A DNA stretch of 64,000 nt from Arthrobacter_B sp038069765 (GTDB lineage: Bacteria > Actinomycetota > Actinomycetes > Actinomycetales > Micrococcaceae): NCBI RefSeq assembly GCF_038069765.1, contig NZ_JBBPFS010000002.1:124001-188000 (forward strand), in the 5' to 3' direction. The translations under genes were made by a program, and so were the position numbers. This document shows, piece by piece, positions 17,359 through 25,122 of the stretch; the first letter of the stretch is position 1; each line of letters begins with the position of its first letter. The notes under the pieces were generated by a model. It searched no databases, had not been told where the DNA came from, and worked only from the letters and a program-made list of their open reading frames with translations.

Positions 17359-18282
17359 ATGACTGACGACCGGTACCTGTGCACCGGAGTGTCCTGGGAC
17401 GACGGCGGCCCCTACCTGGCACTGAGCTCTCCCGACGGCGAAAAACGCCGGCAGAGACTGGACCCCGGCACCCTCCTGTCCTACCGGGTGCTCCCCGGAG
17501 ACGGCGGAGCGCTGAAGTTCTGCCTGGGATCGGTGAAGGTTCAGGACCGCCACAGCCGGACCCACGAGCCCTGCCCCGCACACAGCGCAGCGGACCGCGG
17601 CTATCAGTGCGGCCCCTGTTTCGCCCGCGACGACTGGCGGCTGGTGCACAACAGCCACCGTTCCGGCATTGCTTCCCCGGGACTGAAGCTGTACCTGGCG
17701 CAGCCGCACTGGCTGTACGTCGCCACCTTTGCCGACGGAACAACCAAGGTGGGCACGGCGGCGGACGGACACAAGCGCCTGCGCCTGACTGAACAGGGGG
17801 CCGTGGCGGCGCGGTACATCGCCCGCGCCGCGGACGGGCGCGTCGTTCGGATCCTGGAAGATCTGGTCACTGCCGAAGCGGGACTGGTCCAGACCGTGCG
17901 GGCCGAGGCCAAGATCTCGGCCCTGGCCCGGCCGCTGGCACCGGATGTACTGGACGGACTCAACGCCGGCCATGCGGACGCCGCGCGGCTCCTGCTGGCG
18001 GCTTCCGGAACCGAAGGGTTTACCGTCACGGAGGAAGTCTGGCAGCGCCCGGACCAGGCGCTGGCGGTGCCCGATGCCGCCGGAGCGGTCCCGTATCCGC
18101 TGGATCCCGGAGCCGGGGAACACGGCATGGTGATTGAGGCAATGCTCGGGGCCGCGGCGCTGGTGCGGGTGGAGGATTCCGAGATCCCGTTTCTCGCCAA
18201 CCTGGCCCGGCTCAAGGGCAGGCGCCTGCGCACCGGTTCCTACCGGACCCTGCTGCCGGCCCTGCAGACCGCGCTCTTCTAG
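17359..18282 (+). CDS. DUF2797 domain-containing protein
   Basis: This 307-residue protein is of a family with no assigned role. The N-terminal third has a Cys/His-rich stretch, HEPCPAHSAADRGYQCGPCF, that could bind zinc. The middle part (about 115-160) reads WLYVATFADGTTKVGTA and later LTEQGAVAARYIARAADG, which resembles the core of GIY-YIG nucleases. The start was set at ATG 17359 because GGAG lies 8 bases upstream; GTG 17326 would add 11 residues. It lies between the terminator of the previous gene and a small membrane-protein gene. It is probably cytoplasmic. Confidence 0.72.
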   Translation: MTDDRYLCTGVSWDDGGPYLALSSPDGEKRRQRLDPGTLLSYRVLPGDGGALKFCLGSVKVQDRHSRTHEPCPAHSAADRGYQCGPCFARDDWRLVHNSHRSGIASPGLKLYLAQPHWLYVATFADGTTKVGTAADGHKRLRLTEQGAVAARYIARAADGRVVRILEDLVTAEAGLVQTVRAEAKISALARPLAPDVLDGLNAGHADAARLLLAASGTEGFTVTEEVWQRPDQALAVPDAAGAVPYPLDPGAGEHGMVIEAMLGAAALVRVEDSEIPFLANLARLKGRRLRTGSYRTLLPALQTALF

Positions 18283-18372
18283 CCGCGTCCCGGCGGCGGG
18301 CGCCGCTCCCGTCCGTCCCGCAGCCCCGGCTCCGTTTCGCGGCCAACTGCGCGCCGCCTGTATTCTGGGACC

Positions 18373-18603
18373 ATGCTAAACACTCCCTGGGAGACCGGTT
18401 CCGCCCTCTACCGCAAACTGGTTGTCTCCGCGCTGGTGATCTCGGGAGCCGGAGTACTGATGGTCGTCGTCGGCGCCGTCAGCGACGCTCAGCTGCTGAT
18501 GTACATTGCCGCCCCGGTGATTGCTGTGGGCATGTGCCTGCACATCGCCGGTATGGTGGTTCGAGCCCGGGACGCCCGGCGCCGGATGAAGGGAACCAAA
18601 TGA
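18373..18603 (+). CDS. Small membrane protein of unknown function (76 aa)
   Basis: This 76-residue protein has two predicted membrane segments (about 16-38 and 43-65) and a basic C-terminal tail, VRARDARRRMKGTK. The stop overlaps the start of the first MaoC gene (ATGA), so it is translated as part of that operon. I do not recognise the family; small two-helix proteins in this place are seen in related actinobacteria. Confidence 0.72.
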   Translation: MLNTPWETGSALYRKLVVSALVISGAGVLMVVVGAVSDAQLLMYIAAPVIAVGMCLHIAGMVVRARDARRRMKGTK

Positions 18604-19049
18604 GCATCAATCCCGAACTGCAGGGCCGCAGCTACCCCGCCAGCGACCCGTACCAGGTGGGCCGCGAGAAAATCCGCGAGTTCGCCCGTGCCGTCAAAGC
18701 CGGCCACGCCGCCCACTTCGACGTCGCCGAAGCCCAGAGTCTGGGGTATTCGGACCTGGTGGCTCCGCCTACGTTCGCCGTGATCGTTGCCCAGCGCGCC
18801 GACGCGCAGCTGATCTCCGACCCGGAAGCCGGGATCGATTTCAGCCGGGTTGTCCACGCCGACCAGCGCTTCACGCACCACCGGCCCATCATTGCGGGTG
18901 ACGAACTGATCGCTGAGCTTTACGTGGATTCAGTCCGGGCCATGGGCGACGGCGCCCTGCTTACTACCCGCTCGGAGATTTCCACCACGGAGGGCGAAAA
19001 GGTCGCCACCGCCGTGTCATCCATCCTCGTTCGAGGAGAAGGGCAGTAA
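18600..19049 (+). CDS. MaoC-like dehydratase, HadA/HadC type N-terminal domain protein
   Basis: This is a 149-residue hotdog-fold protein. It begins with NPELQGRSYPASDPYQVGREKIREFARAV, a signature of the FAS1-like dehydratase (UPF0336/HadA-HadC) group. LVAPPTFAVIVAQRAD follows, and later FTHHRPIIAGDELIAELYV. In mycobacteria HadA or HadC pairs with HadB to dehydrate 3-hydroxyacyl-ACP in long-chain fatty acid elongation. This organism group lacks full-length mycolates, so the lipid substrate is uncertain. The start is ATG 18600 overlapping the previous stop; the next gene follows after 4 bases and supplies the expected HadB-like partner. Confidence 0.85.
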   Translation: MSINPELQGRSYPASDPYQVGREKIREFARAVKAGHAAHFDVAEAQSLGYSDLVAPPTFAVIVAQRADAQLISDPEAGIDFSRVVHADQRFTHHRPIIAGDELIAELYVDSVRAMGDGALLTTRSEISTTEGEKVATAVSSILVRGEGQ

Positions 19050-19053
19050 CGCC

Positions 19054-19485
19054 GTGTCGATTGCATTGAGCGAGCTTGCCACCGGGCAGGAAATCGGTTC
19101 GGCAACGCTGGAGATTTCCCGCGCCGACCTTGTCCGTTACGCCGGAGCATCCGGAGATTTCAACCCCATTCACTGGAACGAACGTTTTGCCCGCAGCGTG
19201 GAGCTGCCCGGGGTCATCGCCCACGGCATGTTCACGATGGGTGCTGCGGTGCAGCTGGTCACTGATTGGATCGGCGACCCCGGCGCCGTCATCGACTACC
19301 AGACCCGCTTTACCCGTCCCGTTCCGGTTCAGGACCTGGACGATGCGCCGGGCGCCGTCGTCGAAGTCACCGGCGTGATCGGTGCCCTCGACACGGACAA
19401 CTCCACCGCCCGCGTGGATCTCACCGTCACTTTCAACGGCCAGAAGGTCCTGGTCAAGGCACAGGCGGTTGTACGGATCTGGTGA
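19054..19485 (+). CDS. MaoC-like dehydratase, HadB type
   Basis: This is a 143-residue R-hydratase 2-type hotdog protein. The hydratase motif is visible as YAGASGDFNPIHWNE (about 31-45), where the Asp and His are the catalytic pair, followed by GVIAHGMFTMG. HadA-like proteins lack this pair, so this subunit supplies the active site of the heterodimer with the upstream gene. The start is GTG 19054, four bases after the HadA-like stop. Its stop overlaps the murB start (GTGA), so the three genes are one translational unit. Confidence 0.88.
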   Translation: MSIALSELATGQEIGSATLEISRADLVRYAGASGDFNPIHWNERFARSVELPGVIAHGMFTMGAAVQLVTDWIGDPGAVIDYQTRFTRPVPVQDLDDAPGAVVEVTGVIGALDTDNSTARVDLTVTFNGQKVLVKAQAVVRIW

Positions 19486-20567
19486 GCGCCCTGACTTCCG
19501 TGCCCCTGGCATCACTGACCACCTCGCGTGTCGGCGGCCCGGCACGCCGTTACATCAACGCGGAAAGCGAAGATGAACTCATCGGCGCTGTGCGCGCCGC
19601 CGATGAAGCGAAGGAGCCGCTGCTCATTGTGGGCGGAGGCTCCAACCTGCTGATTTCAGACGCCGGTTTCGACGGCGCCGTCGTCCATGTCGCCACCCGC
19701 GGGCTGGAGACGAGCGGCAACCCCGACGGAACCGTGACCGTCCGCGCGCAGGCCGGACATCCCTGGGACGACGTCGTGGAGCAGACGCTGCGCGGAGGAT
19801 GCTCCGGATTGGAGGCGCTCTCCGGCATCCCCGGTCTGGCCGGTGCGACGCCGGTGCAGAACGTGGGTGCCTACGGCGCCGACGTTTCGCACACTATTAC
19901 CGGCGTCAGGGCCTGGGACCGCAGGGAACGCAGCATCGTGACGTTCGCCAACGAGGACCTGCAGTTTGGGTACCGGGATTCGGTGCTTAAGCGGAGTACG
20001 GTCAACGGCTCTCCCCGCTATGTGGTTCTCACCGTCGACTTCGGCCTGACCCGGGGCATGGAAAGTGCTCCGGTTCGGTACGCCGAGCTGGCCCGGGCAC
20101 TGGGCGTTGCGGTGGGGGAGCGGGCTGCCGCTGAAGACGTGCGCCGCGAAGTGCTGCGGCTGCGTGCCGGAAAGGGCATGGTGCTGGACCCCGAAGACCC
20201 CGACACCTACAGCACCGGGTCCTTCTTCACCAACCCGGTGGTGCCCGAGGAGTCGGCCGCACATTTGCCGCCCGAGGCTCCGCGCTACCCCGTGGCGCAG
20301 CCCGGCATGGTCAAACTCAGCGCTGCCTGGCTGATCGACCGGTCCGGATTCCCCAAGGGCTTTGGCCTGCCGTCCACGGGGCAGGGCGCCGAACTGGCCG
20401 GAGGCCGGGCCTCGCTCTCCACCAAGCACACGCTGGCCGTGACGAACCGGGGCACCGCCACCGCTGAAGATCTGCTGGCTGTGGCGCGGGCCGTAGCCGA
20501 AGGCGTGGAAGATGCGTTCGGTATCCGGCTGCACCCCGAGCCGCTGCTGATCAACTGCAGCCTCTGA
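19482..20567 (+). CDS. murB: UDP-N-acetylmuramate dehydrogenase (UDP-N-acetylenolpyruvoylglucosamine reductase)
   Basis: MurB reduces UDP-GlcNAc-enolpyruvate to UDP-MurNAc with NADPH and FAD, the second committed step of peptidoglycan synthesis in the cytoplasm. This 361-residue copy shows LTTSRVGGPARRYI at the N-terminus, the FAD-binding LLIVGGGSNLLISD, GIPGLAGATPVQNVGAYG, and the catalytic serine S247 in STGSFFTNPVV. The conserved glutamate is in LHPEPLLIN at the C-terminus. The start was set at GTG 19482, which overlaps the MaoC stop; an open frame extends further upstream only as a shadow. The hadAB-like / murB arrangement is common in actinobacteria. Confidence 0.95.
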   Translation: MSALTSVPLASLTTSRVGGPARRYINAESEDELIGAVRAADEAKEPLLIVGGGSNLLISDAGFDGAVVHVATRGLETSGNPDGTVTVRAQAGHPWDDVVEQTLRGGCSGLEALSGIPGLAGATPVQNVGAYGADVSHTITGVRAWDRRERSIVTFANEDLQFGYRDSVLKRSTVNGSPRYVVLTVDFGLTRGMESAPVRYAELARALGVAVGERAAAEDVRREVLRLRAGKGMVLDPEDPDTYSTGSFFTNPVVPEESAAHLPPEAPRYPVAQPGMVKLSAAWLIDRSGFPKGFGLPSTGQGAELAGGRASLSTKHTLAVTNRGTATAEDLLAVARAVAEGVEDAFGIRLHPEPLLINCSL

Positions 20568-20638
20568 CTGCCTGACCGGCTGCCTGGCTAAGTGGACCGC
20601 CTGGCTGCCTGCCGTGGCCCCGGCCAGCCGCCCGGCGG

Positions 20639-21109
20639 CTAGCCATCATCCCGGCGGCCCAGGGCAGGCCCGCGCCGCGCCCAGGCCGCCGCCGCCCTCG
20701 TGCTGCGGATGGCAGCGCGGTCCCGGCGCGGATCCAGGAGGTGGCAGTTGCACAGCCACTGGACCAGCCGCGGCGTCAGGCTGACCTGTGTTCTTCGGTC
20801 CTGGAGATCCGGCAGCAGCCACTCCGGTTCCAGGAAACCGCTGAGCGTGTAGGCGAGCACTTCCGCTCCGAACAGCCGCGCGAAGGCCGAGTCGGGCTCC
20901 AGGGAGCGTTCCAGGTCCAGCAGCTCGGCGTCTTCGGGACAGAGGACCCGCTCGCCTTCCGCTTCGAGGTAATCCCGCAGGTGTCCTCCCACCCGCAGAT
21001 ATCTCACACCGGTGGGTATCTGCTTTCCGACGCAACTGGACGCGAAAAAGCTGTCGAGGATGGAATCTATGGATTCAAAGGGGTGCCGGCCCGGCGGTGT
21101 GTGCTCCAT
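20639..21109 (-). CDS. Hypothetical protein (156 aa)
   Basis: This 156-residue protein has no family I recognise. It is acidic in the middle (VLCPEDAELLDLERSLEPDSAFARLFGAE in outline), contains two cysteines in the middle third and ends in an Arg-rich tail. It has no signal peptide or membrane segment. It is convergent with murB: the two stops are about 70 bases apart, with a short GC-rich inverted repeat (20622-20644) between them that may act as a two-way terminator. The codon third positions are GC-rich as in real genes, but start and existence are less certain than for its neighbours. Confidence 0.5.
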   Translation of the reverse strand: MEHTPPGRHPFESIDSILDSFFASSCVGKQIPTGVRYLRVGGHLRDYLEAEGERVLCPEDAELLDLERSLEPDSAFARLFGAEVLAYTLSGFLEPEWLLPDLQDRRTQVSLTPRLVQWLCNCHLLDPRRDRAAIRSTRAAAAWARRGPALGRRDDG

Positions 21110-21187
21110 GGGAACACCGTCCCACCCGCCACTGACATTCGCGGGAGGGCCGCTTACCGACCGGCGGCACCGGCGGAAGCATGCGCC

Positions 21188-22327
21188 CTAGAGGTTGCCG
21201 GTGGCGATCTTCAGCATACGGCGCAGCGGCTCGGCCGCGCCCCAGAGCAGCTGGTCGCCGATGGTGAAGGCACTGATGTATTCCGGGCCCATTTCCAGCT
21301 TGCGGATCCGGCCCACCGGGATGTCCAGGGTTCCGCTGACCGCCACCGGAGTCAGTTCAGCCATTGAGGCTTCCTTGGTGTTCGGAACCACCTTCGCCCA
21401 CTCATTGTCGGCCGCGATAATGCGTTCGATCTCAGCAACCGGCAGATCCTCGGTGAGCTTCAGGGTGAGCGCCTGGGAATGTGAGCGCATGGCGCCGATG
21501 CGGATGCACAGCCCGTCAAACGGAATCCGGCCCTCGGTTTCCCGGCCCAGGATCTTGTTGGTCTCGGCGCCGGCCTTCCACTCTTCCTTGGACTGCCCGT
21601 TGCCCAGGTCCGCATCGATCCAGGGGATCACCGAACCGGCCAGCGGCACGCCGAACTGGGAGGAATCCATGCCCGGGTCCTTCTGCCGGGCCAGGACCGC
21701 GCGGTCGATGTCCAGGATGGCGGAGGCAGGATCGGCCAGCTTGTCGGCTACGGCCGAATTCAGCTCGCCGAACTGGTTGAGCAGTTCGCGCATGTGCCGG
21801 GCGCCGCCGCCGGAGGCTGCCTGATAAGTCATGGACGTGCCCCACTCGACCAGGCCGTTGCGGAACAGTCCGCCCAGGCCCATGAGCATGCAGGAGACCG
21901 TGCAGTTGCCGCCTACGAAGTTCTTTATGCCGCGGGCCAGCCCGGCGTCGATGACGTCGCGGTTCACCGGGTCCAGGACGATGATCGAGTCCTGCTCCAT
22001 GCGCAGGGTGGACGCCGCGTCAATCCACAGGCCGTCCCAGCCGGCGTCGCGCAGCTTCGGATAAACCTCGGAGGTGTAGCCGCCGCCCTGGGCGGTGACA
22101 ATGATCGGCAGTTTCGCCAGCGCCTCGACGTCGTACGCGTCCTGGAGCTTCCCGGCACCGTCGGCAAAGGACGGCGCGGCACCTCCGGCATTGGAGGTGG
22201 AGAAAAACACGGGGTTGATCAGGCCAAAGTCGCCCTCATCCTGCATGCGCTGCATGAGGACGGAACCGACCATGCCCCGCCAGCCGATGAAGCCCGCGGT
22301 GGGTACGGAGGTAGCTGCGAAAGTCAT
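21188..22327 (-). CDS. asd: Aspartate-semialdehyde dehydrogenase, enterobacterial-type
   Basis: Asd reduces aspartyl phosphate to aspartate semialdehyde, feeding lysine/diaminopimelate, methionine and threonine synthesis. This 379-residue protein shows the NADP-binding GFIGWRGMVGSVLMQRM at residues 13-29 and the nucleophile C142 in FVGGNCTVSCMLMGLGG. TYQAASGGGARHMREL follows. The GWRGMVGSVLMQRM start and the roughly 370-residue length match the E. coli/gamma-proteobacterial class rather than the shorter mycobacterial class with a GATGxVG loop. It is monocistronic on the reverse strand, 9 bases before the folA stop. No lysC is adjacent. Confidence 0.95.
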   Translation of the reverse strand: MTFAATSVPTAGFIGWRGMVGSVLMQRMQDEGDFGLINPVFFSTSNAGGAAPSFADGAGKLQDAYDVEALAKLPIIVTAQGGGYTSEVYPKLRDAGWDGLWIDAASTLRMEQDSIIVLDPVNRDVIDAGLARGIKNFVGGNCTVSCMLMGLGGLFRNGLVEWGTSMTYQAASGGGARHMRELLNQFGELNSAVADKLADPASAILDIDRAVLARQKDPGMDSSQFGVPLAGSVIPWIDADLGNGQSKEEWKAGAETNKILGRETEGRIPFDGLCIRIGAMRSHSQALTLKLTEDLPVAEIERIIAADNEWAKVVPNTKEASMAELTPVAVSGTLDIPVGRIRKLEMGPEYISAFTIGDQLLWGAAEPLRRMLKIATGNL

Positions 22328-22336
22328 GCTCCCAGT

Positions 22337-23020
22337 TTAGGGCAGGACTGCCTGGGCGTCCTGATTGGTGACGCTGCCGGAAGGCTTCTGTGTGCGGACC
22401 CACACCGCGATCCGGTAGGAGGTCCCGTTGGCGGCGGTGTGCCAGTCCTCCGCGGGGCTGACCGCGGTGAAGGTCCAGTCGGGGCCCAGCCGGGGAGCAT
22501 AGGTGTCACCCTCGAGGCTTGTCTCGATCACGGTCACTACGGCGGCGTCGGCAAACGGAGCGGCTGCCTCATACAGCTGCGCCCCGCCGACGATCCAGAT
22601 CTGGTCCCCGCCCGGGCTGTGCCGGGCCGTGTCCAGCGCCTGTTCCAGGGAAGGGACCACGACGGCGCCCGCAGGTGAAATCTCGTCCGCAAGCGTTTGG
22701 CTGGAACTCACCACGATGTTGGTGCGGCCGGGCAGGGGGCGGTAGGCGGGCGGGAAGGACTCCCAGGTCCGCCGGCCCATGATGACCGGATGTCCGGCGG
22801 TGGTGTTCTTGAAATGTGCCAGGTCTTCGGGCAGGTGCCAGGGCATGCCGCCGTCGCGCCCGATCACGCCGTCGAGCGTTTGGGCCCAGATCATGCCGAT
22901 CACCGGAGCGGGTTTTCCGGACGGGCCGGCCTCCGCCAGCACTGAGGACAAGTCCAGGCCCTCCGGGGAGCCTTCCCCGGCGACGGGAAAATAGCGGATG
23001 GGATCAACGGGTGAACTCAA
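22337..23020 (-). CDS. folA: Dihydrofolate reductase with N-terminal extension
   Basis: DHFR reduces dihydrofolate to tetrahydrofolate with NADPH, regenerating the cofactor consumed by ThyA. The catalytic domain begins with GMIWAQTLDGVIGRDGGMPWHLPEDLAHFK and continues with PVIMGRRTWESFP, both diagnostic. About 40 residues precede it, giving 227 residues against about 160 usual. The start chosen is TTG 23020, 13 bases after the thyA stop, with GAGAGG upstream. A GTG farther in (in SSVLAEAG) is an alternative that would shorten the extension. It is the second gene of a thyA-folA operon. Confidence 0.88.
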   Translation of the reverse strand: MSSPVDPIRYFPVAGEGSPEGLDLSSVLAEAGPSGKPAPVIGMIWAQTLDGVIGRDGGMPWHLPEDLAHFKNTTAGHPVIMGRRTWESFPPAYRPLPGRTNIVVSSSQTLADEISPAGAVVVPSLEQALDTARHSPGGDQIWIVGGAQLYEAAAPFADAAVVTVIETSLEGDTYAPRLGPDWTFTAVSPAEDWHTAANGTSYRIAVWVRTQKPSGSVTNQDAQAVLP

Positions 23021-23033
23021 GGGACTGCGCCTC

Positions 23034-23837
23034 TCAAACTGCAATCGGGGCTTTGATGCCGGGATGGTGGCGGTAGTCCAGGACCTCGAAGTCCTCCAGC
23101 GCGTAGTCGAAAATAGACTCCGGCTTTCGGGCCAGGCGCAGCTGGGGATAGGGGTAGGGCTCGCGGCTGAGCTGCTCGCGGACCTGGTCCACGTGGTTGT
23201 CGTAGATGTGCACGTCACCGCCGGTCCAGACGAACTCGCCGGGTTCCAGCCCGGTCTGCTGTGCCACCATCAGGGTCAGCAGTGCGTAGGAAGCGATGTT
23301 GAACGGCACGCCGAGGAACAGATCCGCCGAGCGCTGGTACAGCTGGCAGGAGAGCTTGCCGTCGGCCACGTAGAACTGGAACATGGCGTGGCACGGCGGC
23401 AGCGCCATGTTGTCCACCTCGGCGGGGTTCCAAGCCGTGACGATGTGGCGGCGGGAATCGGGATTGGTCCGGATGCTCTCGACCACCTTGGCGATCTGGT
23501 CAATCTGTCCGCCGTCCGGAGCCGGCCACGAGCGCCACTGGACGCCGTAGACCGGGCCCAGCTCACCGTCGTCGTCGGCCCATTCGTTCCAGATGCTCAC
23601 GCCGCGCTCCTGGAGCCAGCGGACATTGGAATCCCCGCGCAGGAACCAGAGCAGTTCAAGGGCCACTGATTTGAAGTGCACGCGCTTGGTGGTGATCAGC
23701 GGAAAGGAATCCCGCAGGTTAAAGCGCATCTGCCGGCCGAAAACGCTGCGCGTTCCGGTGCCTGTGCGGTCGGATTTTTGCGTCCCGTGCGCCATGACGT
23801 CGCGGAGCAGGTCTTCGTACGGGGTAGGAATAGTCAC
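23034..23837 (-). CDS. thyA: Thymidylate synthase
   Basis: ThyA methylates dUMP to dTMP with methylene-tetrahydrofolate. The 267-residue length is standard for the short bacterial form. The catalytic cysteine is C149 in LPPCHAMFQFYV, followed by RSADLFLGVPFNIASYALL. The folate-binding N-terminal part and the C-terminal APIAV end are intact. The start ATG 23837 gives the usual N-terminus with TPYEDLLRDVMAHG. It leads the operon with folA, coupling dTMP synthesis to folate recycling. Confidence 0.96.
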   Translation of the reverse strand: MTIPTPYEDLLRDVMAHGTQKSDRTGTGTRSVFGRQMRFNLRDSFPLITTKRVHFKSVALELLWFLRGDSNVRWLQERGVSIWNEWADDDGELGPVYGVQWRSWPAPDGGQIDQIAKVVESIRTNPDSRRHIVTAWNPAEVDNMALPPCHAMFQFYVADGKLSCQLYQRSADLFLGVPFNIASYALLTLMVAQQTGLEPGEFVWTGGDVHIYDNHVDQVREQLSREPYPYPQLRLARKPESIFDYALEDFEVLDYRHHPGIKAPIAV

Positions 23838-23930
23838 CGCACCAGTCTAGTTGCTTCCTGCCCGGCCCGAAGGATTGGTTCGACGCCGTGGATGGCCCGG
23901 ACGGAGTCGATGGCCGGTTTCTGCACGATG

Positions 23931-23966
23931 GATGGGAAATGCCTAAGTGATGGGACATGCCTAAGT
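23931..23966. repeat. 18-bp tandem duplication over a stop codon
   Basis: Two adjacent 18-bp units (23931-23948 and 23949-23966) differ at a single base. The right-hand unit contains the last codons and the TAG stop of the reverse-strand gene ending at 23961. The left copy repeats that end in frame. Confidence 0.8.
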
Positions 23967-24464
23967 GGAGAGCTCGGCCACCAAACGGCGGTAACGGCGC
24001 AAGGCCAGCAGCCCGGCCCCGCCCATCGCCGCGAGGAATCCCAGCGTGGGAAGGGCAAACAGCAGGACCGATCCGTCCGGCGGCAGAAACCAGCCGCGCA
24101 GGCTGATCCAGCCCACCAGCAGGGACAGCTCCACAGTCGTCAAGGCCAGGAAATACAACGTTGCATCCATGCCGGCCTGTTGATGCACCTGCTCATCGAC
24201 GCCGGCCGGAGCAGCGTTGTTGAGCGGAAACGGCCGGATAACCAGGGCTGTCACGTACAGGAACAGGATCAGGCCGGCGGAGATCAGCGGGCCGAAGAAC
24301 ACCGTCCCGAAGGACTTCTCCTCATAGCGGTCCGCGGTGCCGGAGCCGTCCCAATGCACCGGCAGGCGCTCCGGCAGCGTTGGCCAGGCCGCTGCTCCCA
24401 CCGCTGCCACCAGCACCGCTACGAGCCCGGCGGCCAGATACCAGCCGGGGTGGACGCCCGGCAC
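23961..24464 (-). CDS. DUF1648-like membrane protein
   Basis: This 167-residue protein has about four membrane segments. The stretch WPTLPERLPVHWDGSGTADRYEEKS after the first segment is the DUF1648 hallmark (P-x-HW, then G-x-D-x-Y-x-K). The domain is found in SdpI-like immunity/signalling proteins and other small membrane proteins, but the role here is unknown. The start appears to be GTG 24464, with GGGAG about 12 bases upstream, 24 bases after the ferritin stop. The two genes may therefore be co-transcribed. The end lies in an 18-bp tandem duplication. Confidence 0.68.
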   Translation of the reverse strand: MPGVHPGWYLAAGLVAVLVAAVGAAAWPTLPERLPVHWDGSGTADRYEEKSFGTVFFGPLISAGLILFLYVTALVIRPFPLNNAAPAGVDEQVHQQAGMDATLYFLALTTVELSLLVGWISLRGWFLPPDGSVLLFALPTLGFLAAMGGAGLLALRRYRRLVAELST

Positions 24465-24487
24465 GGAGACGGCCCTGCTCCCAGCTC

Positions 24488-25015
24488 TCAGAGGGCTCCG
24501 CCTGCAGCTTCGGGAGCGGCTGCGTCGTGCTCGCCGCCGTCGCCGACGCGTTCGCGGGCCATGAAGTTCTCCAGGTCAAAGAGGTTGTCCGCCCGCTTGG
24601 CCACTGTGAGCAGCGTGGACATGGAGGCCACTTCCTCAACCTGTTCCTTCAGGAACCAGAGCATGAACTGCTCGCCCAGCGCATCACCCTCGGCGCGGGC
24701 CGCCGCGAACAGCGCCTCGATCTGGCGGGTGACCTGCTGCTCCTGCTCCAGGGCCAGGGCGATCGGTTCCACCACGGAGCTGAAGCCGTTACGCACGGCG
24801 GCCACGCCGGGAATGCGCACGGGAAGATCGCGGTCCAGCATGTACTGCACCAGCATCATGGCGTGGTTGCGTTCCTCAACCGACTGCGCGTAGAAGTGGC
24901 GGGCCAGCTGCGGAAGGTCTTCGCCGTCGAAGAACACAGCCATCGCCACGTACTGCTGCGAGGCGTTGAATTCGTGGCCGATCTGGGCTTCAAGGAGTTC
25001 TGTGAAAGTGGTCAT
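24488..25015 (-). CDS. Ferritin
   Basis: This 175-residue four-helix ferritin stores iron as a ferric core in a 24-subunit cytoplasmic shell. Ferroxidase-site residues are visible in IGHEFNASQQYVAMAVFF (helix A Glu), YAQSVEERNHAMMLVQYM (helix B Glu/His) and the later FLKEQVEEV (helix D region). There is no haem-binding Met as in bacterioferritin. The last 15 residues are Ala/Glu-rich. The start is ATG 25015. It may be transcribed with the DUF1648-like gene downstream. No iron-box-like operator was identified by eye. Confidence 0.92.
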   Translation of the reverse strand: MTTFTELLEAQIGHEFNASQQYVAMAVFFDGEDLPQLARHFYAQSVEERNHAMMLVQYMLDRDLPVRIPGVAAVRNGFSSVVEPIALALEQEQQVTRQIEALFAAARAEGDALGEQFMLWFLKEQVEEVASMSTLLTVAKRADNLFDLENFMARERVGDGGEHDAAAPEAAGGAL

Positions 25016-25122
25016 GCGCCTACCCTAGGCTCCTGCAGGGCGCGGCAAAAGCACGGTTAGGCTTAGCTTCGCCCGGCCCAGGAGCGCCGGGGCAGGGGCG
25101 ACGGCGCGGGCCGGCCCCCCCC

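Noticed and set aside
20580..20612. Repeated CTGCCTGG-like words after murB, possible repeat element
   Set aside because: The copies are short, imperfect and confined to about 35 bases; likely chance in GC-rich spacer.
23676..24893. Forward frame of about 400 codons over thyA upstream region, DUF1648 gene and ferritin
   Set aside because: It crosses three reverse-strand genes and has no motif of its own.
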